A stretch of DNA of 11,373 nucleotides from an uncultured Bacillota bacterium (GTDB lineage Bacteria; Bacillota; Clostridia; Caldicoprobacterales; UBA3941): the NCBI GenBank assembly GCA_937960725.1, contig CALGOY010000194.1, positions 1 to 11,373 on the forward strand, given 5' to 3'. The position numbers and the translations under genes are program-made. Positions 1-6,659 of the stretch are shown here, piece by piece. Below the pieces are notes generated by a model. The model was not told the DNA's origin. It saw only the letters and a program-made list of their open reading frames with translations, and searched no databases. How positions within the stretch are numbered: position 1 is the stretch's first letter; each line of letters starts with the position of its first letter.

Positions 1-1
1 C

Positions 2-157
2 ATTTTTTACTATGAAGTTGTTATAGAGGAAGATGAGGTTGAGAGGTTTTTGTTGTTAGATGAGCAGAAGGAATGGCCTGAGATTTTAACAGGGAAGACC
101 TATGAATTTAAAATATATGAAAACTATGTGATAGACATTGCAGAAGCAGCTGCTTAA
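2..157 (+). CDS. C-terminal end of an unrecognised protein (5' end outside the window)
   Basis: An open frame runs from the first bases to a TAA at 155-157 and gives about 51 residues. The peptide is rich in acidic and aromatic residues (it contains EEDEVERF, DEQKEWPEIL and YEFKIYENYV) and ends in an alanine-rich tail, IAEAAA. The mix suggests a small soluble domain, with no membrane segment or known motif. A strong terminator follows two bases after the stop, which supports this as the true 3' end of a gene or operon. I do not recognise the family. The fragment is too short to assign a function. Confidence 0.6.
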   Translation: MFYYEVVIEEDEVERFLLLDEQKEWPEILTGKTYEFKIYENYVIDIAEAAA

Positions 158-158
158 G

Positions 159-190
159 AACTGGAGATTATAAATTTCTCCAGTTTTTTT
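159..190 (+). terminator. Rho-independent terminator of the leading partial gene
   Basis: A perfect 9-bp stem (AACTGGAGA at 159-167 with TCTCCAGTT at 177-185) closes a 9-nt loop and runs into a T tract at 184-190. It begins just after the stop codon at 155-157 and separates that gene from the next operon. Confidence 0.9.
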
Positions 191-191
191 C

Positions 192-220
192 TTGGAAAAA
201 CAATAGAATCATGATAATAT
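192..220 (+). promoter_or_regulatory. Probable sigma-A promoter of the ACT/UPF0210 operon
   Basis: A TTGGAA box at 192-197 is followed after 17 bp by TAATAT at 215-220. The spacing is ideal and both boxes are close to consensus. The site lies directly after the upstream terminator and about 45 bp before the GTG start at 266. A small dyad (TTCAG 229-233, CTGAA 240-244) sits in the resulting leader. Confidence 0.55.
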
Positions 221-265
221 ATTAACAATTCAGTTTTTGCTGAACTTTGAGAGGAGGCTTATATA

Positions 266-535
266 GTGAGAGCGATCATTACTGTAGTAGGAAAAGATAA
301 AATAGGTATTATCGCAGGAATAACTTCAGTGCTATCGAAACATAAAGTTAACGTATTGGATATTAGCCAGACTATACTTCAAGAGTATTTTACAATGATT
401 ATGTTGGTCGATCTTTCTCGTATGGAAATATCCCTGGCAGAGTTGAAGCAGAAATTAGAGGAAGAAGGATCAAATCTTGGTGTTTCTGTAAGAATACAGC
501 ATGAAGAAATATTTCAATCAATGCACAGGATATAG
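266..535 (+). CDS. ACT domain-containing protein, UPF0237 family
   Basis: This 89-residue protein is a single ACT domain. The N-terminal strand [17 protein letters not shown] carries the GKDxxGI turn seen in ligand-binding ACT domains. It is followed by a helix, the strand [10 protein letters not shown], the strand FTMIMLVDL, a second helix (about residues 57-70) and a last strand, VSVRIQH, giving the beta-alpha-beta-beta-alpha-beta order. ACT domains bind small ligands, usually amino acids. The UPF0237 family has no settled function. Start: GTG at 266, preceded by GAGGAGG at 251-257 with 8-nt spacing. The UPF0210 gene begins 17 nt after its stop, and this pairing is common in Firmicutes. I infer that it senses a ligand for, or partners, the downstream protein. 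Family assignment is confident; role is unknown. Confidence 0.93.
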   Translation: MRAIITVVGKDKIGIIAGITSVLSKHKVNVLDISQTILQEYFTMIMLVDLSRMEISLAELKQKLEEEGSNLGVSVRIQHEEIFQSMHRI

Positions 536-552
536 GGAGGAGAAATAAGGCG

Positions 553-1929
553 ATGAAACCATATGAAATTATGGAAACCATAAAAATGATAGAACAGCAA
601 AAGCTCGATATTCGTACCATTACTATGGGTATATCGCTGCGGGACTGCTGCCATTCTGATGGGGATATTGCCAGAAGAAAAATATATGATAAAATTACCC
701 GATGTGCAGAAAATTTGGTTAAGGTAGGAGAAGAGATTGAGCTGGAGTTTGGCATTCCTATTATAAATAAAAGAATTTCAGTTACTCCAATTGCTATTGT
801 AGCTGAGGCTTGTGAAGAAGAGGACTATACTAAATTTGCCATAACTCTAGATAAAGCAGCTAAAGCTGTAGGAGTTAATTTTATTGGTGGCTTTTCTGCC
901 TTAGTACATAAAGGATATACAAAAGGAGATAAGCGCTTAATCAGGTCTATTCCCGAAGCTCTTAACGTTACCGAACGGGTATGTTCTTCTGTCAATGTAG
1001 CCACTACGCAGACAGGTATAAATATGGACGCTGTGAGAGAAATGGGTGAAATTATAAAGGAAACGGCAAGGCTTAGCGCTGATCGGGATGGCTTGGGCTG
1101 TGCTAAGCTGGTTGTATTTGCCAATGCCCCTGAAGATAATCCTTTTATGGCAGGTGCCTACCATGGAGTAGGGGAACCGGAATGCGCCATCAACGTTGGG
1201 ATTAGCGGGCCAGGCACCGTCAAGTCGGCCTTGGAAAAGAATAAGGGAGCTACTTTTGATGAAATGGCAGAAATCATAAAGAAAACGGCTTTTAAAATTA
1301 CCCGCGTAGGCCAGCTGGTTGCTAGGGAAGCGTCCAGGAGGCTCAATGTACCCTTTGGTATTGTAGATCTATCGTTAGCACCTACTCCTGCAGTTGGGGA
1401 TAGTGTAGCCCATATACTAGAGGAGATGGGGCTGGAAAGCTGTGGAACCCATGGAACAACAGCTGCATTGGCAATGCTCAACGATGCTGTTAAAAAGGGC
1501 GGCATTATGGCTTCTTCCCATGTGGGCGGCTTGAGCGGGGCGTTTATTCCTGTAAGCGAGGATGCGGGGATGATAGAAGCTGTAGAAAAAGGCTCCCTGA
1601 GCTTAGAAAAATTGGAAGCCATGACTTGCGTATGTTCAGTTGGACTGGATATGATTGCAGTACCTGGAGATACTCCAGCTGAGACTATTGCTGCAATAAT
1701 AGCTGACGAAGCAGCCATCGGAGTTATTAACTCAAAAACAACAGCAGTCCGCATTATTCCTGCTCCTGGTAAAAAAGTAGGGGATTATGTGGAGTTTGGA
1801 GGGCTTCTTGGCAGAGCTCCTGTAATGGCTGTCAGTTCTTTTTCAAGCAAAGATTTTATTATGAGAGGTGGAAGGATCCCAGCCCCCGTTCACAGTATGA
1901 AAAATTCAGGGATTTCTTCTTCAGGATAG
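553..1929 (+). CDS. UPF0210 (DUF711 / PFL-like) family protein
   Basis: The protein has 458 residues, close to the roughly 450 usual for the family. Family-type blocks visible in order are [13 protein letters not shown] near the N-terminus, a Gly-rich SGPGTV at 218-223, [15 protein letters not shown] starting at C297, [58 protein letters not shown] and [11 protein letters not shown] at 438-448. Members are often called PFL family proteins because of distant similarity to pyruvate formate-lyase-like folds. I see no evidence for glycyl-radical activity, and the biochemical role is not established. Start: ATG at 553, with AGGGAGGAG at 534-542 overlapping the end of the ACT gene, so the two are cotranscribed and probably translationally linked. 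The last seven residues (SGISSSG) appear to go beyond the usual family end and overlap the convergent lipoprotein gene. Confidence 0.93.
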   Translation: MKPYEIMETIKMIEQQKLDIRTITMGISLRDCCHSDGDIARRKIYDKITRCAENLVKVGEEIELEFGIPIINKRISVTPIAIVAEACEEEDYTKFAITLDKAAKAVGVNFIGGFSALVHKGYTKGDKRLIRSIPEALNVTERVCSSVNVATTQTGINMDAVREMGEIIKETARLSADRDGLGCAKLVVFANAPEDNPFMAGAYHGVGEPECAINVGISGPGTVKSALEKNKGATFDEMAEIIKKTAFKITRVGQLVAREASRRLNVPFGIVDLSLAPTPAVGDSVAHILEEMGLESCGTHGTTAALAMLNDAVKKGGIMASSHVGGLSGAFIPVSEDAGMIEAVEKGSLSLEKLEAMTCVCSVGLDMIAVPGDTPAETIAAIIADEAAIGVINSKTTAVRIIPAPGKKVGDYVEFGGLLGRAPVMAVSSFSSKDFIMRGGRIPAPVHSMKNSGISSSG

Positions 1930-2336
1930 GCTAATCCTCTACCCCCCTCTCCTAAAAAAACTTTTATGCAGTAGTTGTCTTCGGCATTGGGATGGGGATA
2001 GTATTTTATTTCGAGATAATCCCCTTGATAAGGGACTTCCTGTCCTTTATCGTCTTTACATACTACCTTTTCAGTTTCATTATGAAAATAGGTAATTTCA
2101 GTTTCTTCGAACATTAAAGTTTCACCGCGGGATTTTAGATAATCGGCGGTTCTTTTGATGATTTCTAAGTCGGTCATGTTTAGTATCGAAGTACTGCTTT
2201 CAACTATATCTTCTCCTTGTGTAGGATTGCTTGAAATATCATCGATACCATCTTTTATTGTTTCAGTTAAAGAGCTGCAGCTGAATAACAGCAATATGGT
2301 TAATATGGCTACCAGTGTAGCATATAATCGTTTCAT
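1890..2336 (-). CDS. Small predicted lipoprotein of unknown function
   Basis: This 148-residue protein begins [20 protein letters not shown]: a basic N-terminus, a hydrophobic stretch and a lipobox-like L17-F18-S19-C20. That predicts export and lipid attachment at C20, placing it on the outer face of the cell membrane. After a Ser/Thr/Asp-rich linker (about 20-50), the remaining ~95 residues form a small acidic domain with alternating strands ([45 protein letters not shown]). Two cysteines besides C20 could pair once exported. Start: ATG at 2334-2336, with an AGGAAAGGGG-like site about 11 nt upstream on the minus strand. The TGA stop lies inside the 3' end of the convergent UPF0210 gene. I do not recognise the family, and the opposite strand offers no better candidate. 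Confidence 0.8.
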   Translation of the reverse strand: MKRLYATLVAILTILLLFSCSSLTETIKDGIDDISSNPTQGEDIVESSTSILNMTDLEIIKRTADYLKSRGETLMFEETEITYFHNETEKVVCKDDKGQEVPYQGDYLEIKYYPHPNAEDNYCIKVFLGEGGRGLAYPEEEIPEFFIL

Positions 2337-2387
2337 AAACCAGGGGACCCCTTTCCTAATGTTTTTAGGCCTTATTATTCATTCTAT

Positions 2388-2406
2388 GCGCTGGATTAGC
2401 GCTTTT
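2388..2406. repeat. Short dyad in the lipoprotein-pepF divergent spacer
   Basis: GCGCT (2388-2392) and AGCGC (2398-2402) form a 5-bp stem around GGATT, followed by TTTT. It lies between two divergent start codons. It could be an operator or a weak leader hairpin for the lipoprotein transcript. It is too short to be a confident terminator. Confidence 0.25.
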
Positions 2407-2443
2407 ATTCTCTGCATTGTGAATTTGGTGGAGTTATACTCTT

Positions 2444-2470
2444 TTGAAAACTGGAAAATTGTGCTAGAAT
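2444..2470 (+). promoter_or_regulatory. Possible pepF promoter
   Basis: TTGAAA at 2444-2449 is followed by an extended -10 element, TGC-TAGAAT (2462-2470). Spacing is 15 bp, shorter than ideal, but the TGn extension could compensate. A second TAGAAT occurs at 2485-2490. Either would put the transcript start a few tens of bases upstream of the ribosome binding site. Confidence 0.4.
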
Positions 2471-2514
2471 TAAAGATGCTAGGATAGAATAATATAAACA
2501 AATAGATAATTAGA

Positions 2515-2544
2515 GAGGAGGAACGGTTTTATACCGTAATTTCT
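2515..2544 (+). promoter_or_regulatory. Distant pepF ribosome binding site with intervening hairpin
   Basis: A strong GAGGAGGA (2515-2522) lies 23 nt (counted from GGAGG) before the only canonical in-frame start, ATG at 2545. That is far beyond the usual 5-10 nt. The gap contains a perfect 5-bp hairpin (ACGGT 2523-2527, loop TTTAT, ACCGT 2533-2537). If it folds, it would shorten the effective spacing to about 8 nt. There is no ATG, GTG or TTG in frame between the site and 2545; only a non-canonical ATT occurs, at 2539. Confidence 0.6.
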
Positions 2545-4353
2545 ATGGCTAAGCAAAATCAAAAAAGACTTCCCAAAAGGCATGAGATACCCCAAGAGTA
2601 CAAGTGGAGATTAGAGGATATATATCCCTCAACTGAGGAGTGGGAAAAAGATTTTGAATGGGTAAAGGAAAACTTACCTGCGGTAGTAGAATACAAGGGC
2701 AAGCTTGGCCAATCGGCTGATAGTTTATTGCAGGGCTTAAATAAATATACTTCGATTATGCAGAAGGTTGAAAAGCTCTATGTATATGCCCGCATGAAAA
2801 AAGATGAGGACAATACTGTTCCGGAGAGCCAGGCTTTGATGGATAGAGCTCAGGCACTGATGGTAGAATTCGACAGCGCAGTTTCTTTCTTAATCCCTGA
2901 GATATTGGCAATTCCAGCTGAAAGACTCCAAGAGTTCCTGGACTCCCACGAAGGACTAAAGCCGTATGACCATTTTATAGAGAATTTAATCAGGCAGAAG
3001 GAACACGTGCTCTCTCCTAGGGAAGAAGAGATTCTTGCCATGACAGGAGAGATAGCCGCAGCTCCCGAACAGATTTTTACGATGATCAACGATGCTGATA
3101 TCCGCTTTCCCTCTATCCGAGACGAAAATGGAGAGGAAGTAGAGCTAACTAAGGGGCGCTATATAAGCTTTATGGAAAGTAAAGATCGAAGAGTCAGGAA
3201 AGATGCTTTTACTGCTCTATACTCTACATATGAAAAACAAAAAAACACTATCGCAGCCACGCTCAATTACAGCATTAAAAAGGATATATTCTACAGCAGA
3301 ATGAGGAAGTATTCTTCTACCTTAGAAGCTGCGTTGGATAGCGATAATGTCCCAGTATCGGTTTATGATAATCTAATTGCTGCAGTGGAAAACAACTTGA
3401 AATATATGCATAGATATGTTTCACTGCGCAAGCGGGCCCTTGGGCTAGATGAGCTTCATATGTACGATCTATATGTGCCCATCGTAAAAGATATTGATAT
3501 GGAGATTCCATACGAAGAAGCTAAGAAAATGGTTGAGGAAGGGCTTGCACCCTTAGGGGAAGAGTATATTAGCATACTAAGAGAAGGATTTAACAGCGGC
3601 TGGATCGACGTTATGGAAAACGAGGGTAAAACCAGCGGAGCCTATTCCTGGGGCTGCTATGATACCCATCCCTATGTGCTGCTTAATTACCAACCTAATA
3701 TAGATAACGTATTTACGTTAGCCCATGAGATGGGGCATGCAATCCATAGCTATAAATCCAATAAAAGTCAGCCTTACATAAAAGCTCATTATAAAATATT
3801 CGTTGCAGAGGTAGCCTCCACTCTAAATGAAATACTGCTAACGAAACACCTGTTGAATAGCCTGGAAGATAAACAGCAGAGAGCTTATATCCTCAACTAC
3901 TATCTAGAACAGTTTAGAGGGACCGTATACAGACAAACTATGTTTGCAGAGTTTGAAAAGAAAATTCACAGCATGGCAGAGAGGGGAGAGCCCTTGACGG
4001 TAGAAAGCCTCTCTGATATATACTATGATCTAAATGTTAAGTATTACGGACCAGAAATGACAGTTGATAGGGAAATTGCTTTAGAATGGGCTAGAATTCC
4101 GCATTTCTACAGCAGCTTTTATGTATATAAATACGCCACAGGATTTTCGGCTGCAGCGGCATTGGCGGAACAGATTCTTAACGAAGGAGAAGCTGCAGTG
4201 AAGCGATACATGAATTTCCTATCCAGCGGAGGTTCTGACTATCCCATAAATCTTCTAAAAGAGGCTGGGGTAGATATGACTACTCCAGAGCCGATAAATA
4301 ACGCTTTAAAGACCTTTGGACAAATGGTAGAAGAGATGGAGAAGCTAATATAA
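2545..4353 (+). CDS. pepF: Oligoendopeptidase F (peptidase family M3B)
   Basis: This cytoplasmic zinc metallopeptidase cleaves short oligopeptides during peptide turnover. At 602 residues it matches full-length PepF. The N-terminal part (about 10-200) is the helical oligopeptidase F domain, starting with the typical LPKRHEIPQEYKWRLEDIYP. The M3 catalytic domain follows (about 205-585). The zinc site HEMGH is at 394-398, with the third ligand E422 in FVAEVASTLNE, 24 residues after H398 as expected for M3 enzymes. Conserved downstream elements include YYGPEM and the H520/Y522/Y526/Y528 cluster in IPHFYSSFYVYKYATGFSAA. No signal peptide is present. It appears monocistronic, divergent from the lipoprotein gene and convergent with ychF. 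Translation initiation is unusual because the ribosome binding site is distant and a hairpin lies in between. Function is confident; physiological substrates are not shown by sequence. Confidence 0.97.
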   Translation: MAKQNQKRLPKRHEIPQEYKWRLEDIYPSTEEWEKDFEWVKENLPAVVEYKGKLGQSADSLLQGLNKYTSIMQKVEKLYVYARMKKDEDNTVPESQALMDRAQALMVEFDSAVSFLIPEILAIPAERLQEFLDSHEGLKPYDHFIENLIRQKEHVLSPREEEILAMTGEIAAAPEQIFTMINDADIRFPSIRDENGEEVELTKGRYISFMESKDRRVRKDAFTALYSTYEKQKNTIAATLNYSIKKDIFYSRMRKYSSTLEAALDSDNVPVSVYDNLIAAVENNLKYMHRYVSLRKRALGLDELHMYDLYVPIVKDIDMEIPYEEAKKMVEEGLAPLGEEYISILREGFNSGWIDVMENEGKTSGAYSWGCYDTHPYVLLNYQPNIDNVFTLAHEMGHAIHSYKSNKSQPYIKAHYKIFVAEVASTLNEILLTKHLLNSLEDKQQRAYILNYYLEQFRGTVYRQTMFAEFEKKIHSMAERGEPLTVESLSDIYYDLNVKYYGPEMTVDREIALEWARIPHFYSSFYVYKYATGFSAAAALAEQILNEGEAAVKRYMNFLSSGGSDYPINLLKEAGVDMTTPEPINNALKTFGQMVEEMEKLI

Positions 4354-4381
4354 AAAAACGGCGCGAAAAGCGCCGTTTTTT
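4353..4381. terminator. Bidirectional terminator shared by pepF and ychF
   Basis: A GC-rich 8-bp stem (AACGGCGC 4357-4364, GCGCCGTT 4370-4377) around a GAAAA loop is flanked by an A run (4353-4358) and a T run (4376-4381). Transcripts from either strand therefore end in a U tract. It sits in the 31-bp gap between the convergent stop codons. Confidence 0.95.
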
Positions 4382-4384
4382 GTA

Positions 4385-5482
4385 TTATACATTAAAGCGA
4401 AATAGTATTACATCTCCATCTTGAACCTCATATTCCTTTCCTTCCGAGCGGACAAGCCCTTTTTCTTTAGCAGCTGTATATGACCCAACTTCCATTAGGG
4501 TATCAAAGTGGATGACTTCTGCTCTAATAAATCCTCTTTCAAAATCAGAGTGGATTTTACCGGCGGCTTGGGGAGCTTTAGTTCCTTTGACTATGGTCCA
4601 TGCCCTCACTTCTTTAGGTCCGGCTGTAAGAAAGCTGATAAGCCCTAGCAGCTTATAACAAGCTTTAACTAGGCGATCAAGTCCGGACTCTTTCATTCCT
4701 AACTCTTCTAGAAACGCTTGCTTTTCTTCTGGCTCCAGCTGGGCTATTTCTTCCTCTAGATTTGCGCAGATTACTAATACTTCAGCTTTTTCTTGGGCTA
4801 CATAGTCCATCAATTTTTTGACCAATGGAATACTATTTGGCTCTTTGCCTACATCGTCTTCTGAAATATTTGCGGCGTATATTATGGGTTTTGAAGTCAG
4901 AAGAAAAAGCTGTTTTACATACTCTCTTTCTTCTTCGTCGAACTCCATGCTCCTAACCGGTATATTTTTTTCTAGATTTTCATATATTCTTTCCAATAGA
5001 GCCAGTTCAATTTGATATTTTTTCTCCCCGCTTTTAGTCATCTTGCGGGTGCGTTCTATCCGCCTTTCTACGCTTTCCATATCGGCAAAAATAAGCTCTA
5101 AATTAATAGTTTCGATATCCCGAACTGGGTCTATAGAACCGTCCACATGGGTTATGTTTTCGTTTTCAAAACAGCGAACAACGTGGACTATAGCATCTAC
5201 TTCCCTTATATGGGATAGGAATTTATTTCCCAGACCTTCCCCTTGGCTGGCACCGCGAACTAGGCCAGCGATATCGACAAATTCAATGGTGGTTGGGGTT
5301 ACCTTTTCCGGATTATACATTTCCGCTAAGCGATCCAACCTTTCATCGGGCACTGCTACAACCCCTACATTGGGCTCGATTGTACAAAATGGGTAGTTGG
5401 CTGCTTCCGCTCCTGCCTTAGTAATAGCATTAAAAAGCGTACTTTTCCCTACGTTTGGAAGTCCTACAATTCCTAGCTTCAT
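4385..5482 (-). CDS. ychF: Redox-regulated ATPase YchF (OLA1 family, Obg-related)
   Basis: This universally conserved P-loop NTPase associates with ribosomes and stress responses. At 365 residues it is full length. The G domain shows the Walker A motif GLPNVGKST at 7-15, the G3 motif DIAG at 70-73, and a G4 position reading NISE (205-208) in place of NKxD. That substitution is the hallmark of ATP over GTP preference in this family. C33 in PFCTIEPN corresponds to the cysteine known to mediate redox control in the E. coli protein. The central coiled helical part spans about 130-200. The C-terminal TGS domain (about 282-364) begins TAGPKEVRAWTIVKGTKAP and ends DGDVILFRFNV. Start: ATG at 5480-5482, with GGAGG (plus-strand 5490-5494) 7 nt upstream. 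It has its own promoter and no operon partner here. Confidence 0.98.
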   Translation of the reverse strand: MKLGIVGLPNVGKSTLFNAITKAGAEAANYPFCTIEPNVGVVAVPDERLDRLAEMYNPEKVTPTTIEFVDIAGLVRGASQGEGLGNKFLSHIREVDAIVHVVRCFENENITHVDGSIDPVRDIETINLELIFADMESVERRIERTRKMTKSGEKKYQIELALLERIYENLEKNIPVRSMEFDEEEREYVKQLFLLTSKPIIYAANISEDDVGKEPNSIPLVKKLMDYVAQEKAEVLVICANLEEEIAQLEPEEKQAFLEELGMKESGLDRLVKACYKLLGLISFLTAGPKEVRAWTIVKGTKAPQAAGKIHSDFERGFIRAEVIHFDTLMEVGSYTAAKEKGLVRSEGKEYEVQDGDVILFRFNV

Positions 5483-5521
5483 TTGTATTCCTCCATAGAT
5501 TGCAGATTACTCAACTTATAA

Positions 5522-5550
5522 ATTATAGCCCATTTTAGAAGAATAATCAA
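5522..5550 (-). promoter_or_regulatory. Sigma-A promoter of ychF
   Basis: On the minus strand, TTGATT (plus-strand 5545-5550) is followed after exactly 17 bp by a perfect TATAAT (plus-strand 5522-5527). The -10 box lies 39 bp upstream of the ychF start codon. This is the strongest promoter-like match in the window. Confidence 0.75.
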
Positions 5551-5606
5551 TCAGTAGCTGTTTTTAAAAATATGAGGCTTTTAATAATATGGAATCAATG
5601 CTAAAA

Positions 5607-5628
5607 TAATAATAAATATTCATTATTA
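5607..5628. repeat. AT-rich dyad upstream of the membrane protein gene
   Basis: TAATAAT (5607-5613) and ATTATTA (5622-5628) are inverted copies around an inner AATATT palindrome (5615-5620). The 22-bp symmetric element lies in the ychF/membrane-protein divergent spacer, just before a TATACT box at 5643-5648. It could be an operator. In such AT-rich sequence, chance symmetry is quite possible. Confidence 0.25.
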
Positions 5629-5670
5629 ACTACACAAATATTTATACTAGGGTTGGAAGAGGAAGTGGGT

Positions 5671-6534
5671 ATGAACTTATTAAAAATACTGGCAATTTCT
5701 ACATTAATAGTGCTTATATTTGGAAGCGTTATAAGTATGCAGCTGATTCTAACTTTTGAGCGTACCTTTTTAGAGCCTTCTTTTTATCAAAAGATAGGTA
5801 GTGAACAGGAATTTTATGCCCAGATTAGGCAGCTTATATTCCGATTGGTTAATAGGAGCCTTCCCAATGGAAGAGAGGGCATGCCTTATATCGAAAAAGC
5901 CCTGACGGAAAATTGGTTGGAAAAAGAGCTAAACCAATTAATCGGTGATTTTTTTGGCTTTGCTAAAGGCCATAGGGAAGAACCGCCTATAATACCTATC
6001 TACAAGCTAAAGGAAAAAGTTGCCCAGTCTATTGAAGGCGGTAGGACTTTGGATGAAAAGCAAAGGATGGTACAGTTTTGGTTTGATCCTTTGCCTGATA
6101 AGGTTAGGCTGCAGGATTTTATTTCAATACAGTTAATATCAGGGGTTAGGGAGAAAGTTATTGCTATAAAGCAGTTGTTTTGGTATTTATTAGGATTGTT
6201 GTTAGTATTCTCAGGGCTTGTATATGCCCTAGTTCGGGACTGGAAAACAGCCGCCTTATGGATAGCAACTGCTTCAATGGCATCAGGCATTCAATCTATT
6301 TTCATGGCATTAAAAGTGGAGTGGTTGTTCAAACGCTCTAGCTATGTAATAGAATTATATAAATCCATAGCTGCTTTTGAAATTCCAGAGGAAAGCGTGT
6401 GGGGTCTAATATATTCATTTAAAAATGGCTTTACAGAATCCCTTATTTTGATCGGAGGTATTATAGCTATAATAAGCGGAGCTATCATATATTTTATACC
6501 TATAAAAGAGAGAAGCCTTACTTTAGTAAAGTAA
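5671..6534 (+). CDS. Unrecognised integral membrane protein with an N-terminal anchor and three C-terminal helices
   Basis: The protein has 287 residues from ATG 5671. An N-terminal hydrophobic segment (about 4-28) is followed by a ~140-residue soluble region that probably lies outside the membrane. It contains FYAQIRQLIFRLVNRSL and a helical part ending FDPLPDKVRLQDF. Three further hydrophobic segments are at about 168-187, 193-213 and 255-276, before a basic tail. I see no catalytic motif and do not recognise the family. Start choice: ATG 5671 has AGAGGAAG at 5658-5665 with suitable spacing. The frame also opens at TTG 5653, but that codon lacks a properly spaced binding site, and a TATACT box at 5643-5648 would start transcription about there. 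The stop codon lies within the terminator stem. The glucan synthase gene follows in the same direction, beyond that terminator, so a functional link is only a possibility. Confidence 0.8.
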   Translation: MNLLKILAISTLIVLIFGSVISMQLILTFERTFLEPSFYQKIGSEQEFYAQIRQLIFRLVNRSLPNGREGMPYIEKALTENWLEKELNQLIGDFFGFAKGHREEPPIIPIYKLKEKVAQSIEGGRTLDEKQRMVQFWFDPLPDKVRLQDFISIQLISGVREKVIAIKQLFWYLLGLLLVFSGLVYALVRDWKTAALWIATASMASGIQSIFMALKVEWLFKRSSYVIELYKSIAAFEIPEESVWGLIYSFKNGFTESLILIGGIIAIISGAIIYFIPIKERSLTLVK

Positions 6535-6545
6535 GGCTTTTTTTT
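6513..6545 (+). terminator. Terminator overlapping the membrane protein stop codon
   Basis: AAGCCTTACTT (6513-6523) pairs perfectly with AAGTAAGGCTT (6529-6539) around a 5-nt loop, then a run of eight T residues (6538-6545). The gene's TAA (6532-6534) is inside the right arm, so the last six sense codons (SLTLVK) are encoded by the hairpin. Confidence 0.9.
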
Positions 6546-6606
6546 ATGGAAATAACAAATTAATCTTTTATGTATTGCAATTACAGAAATCGTCAATACT
6601 TATATG

Positions 6607-6627
6607 TAGCATGCAAAAATTATGCTA
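6607..6627. promoter_or_regulatory. Inverted repeat upstream of the glucan synthase gene
   Basis: TAGCAT (6607-6612) and ATGCTA (6622-6627) form a 6-bp inverted repeat separated by 9 bp, 32 bp before the ATG at 6660. The right arm overlaps a possible extended -10 (TGC-TAAATT, 6623-6631), a position where a repressor could act. No good -35 box is seen at the matching distance. A TTGCAA at 6575-6580 is the nearest -35-like element further upstream. It is a candidate operator only. Confidence 0.3.
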
Positions 6628-6659
6628 AATTATATCATTAATAAAAGGAGAATGACGGA

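Noticed and set aside
1158..1754. A 198-codon open frame on the minus strand
   Set aside because: It lies entirely opposite the well-supported UPF0210 gene, has no ribosome binding site, and its translation is low-complexity Ser/Ala/Pro-rich, as expected of an antisense shadow.
2342..2352. AGGGGACCCCT palindrome just upstream of the lipoprotein start
   Set aside because: Its arms are separated by one base, so it cannot form a hairpin. It is more simply explained by the G-rich ribosome binding site on the minus strand.
2155..2487. A 110-codon plus-strand open frame across the lipoprotein gene and the spacer
   Set aside because: It is antisense to the lipoprotein, whose signal peptide and lipobox are convincing. 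It lacks a binding site and would run through the pepF promoter region.
5043..5396. A 117-codon plus-strand open frame inside ychF
   Set aside because: It is the complement of the conserved YchF G domain, has no ribosome binding site, and has a Ser/Thr-rich shadow composition.
5653..5670. TTG at 5653 as the start of the membrane protein
   Set aside because: There is no properly spaced Shine-Dalgarno before it, while ATG 5671 has AGAGGAAG at the right distance. The extra residues (MEEEVG) would also place acidic charges in front of the N-terminal anchor.
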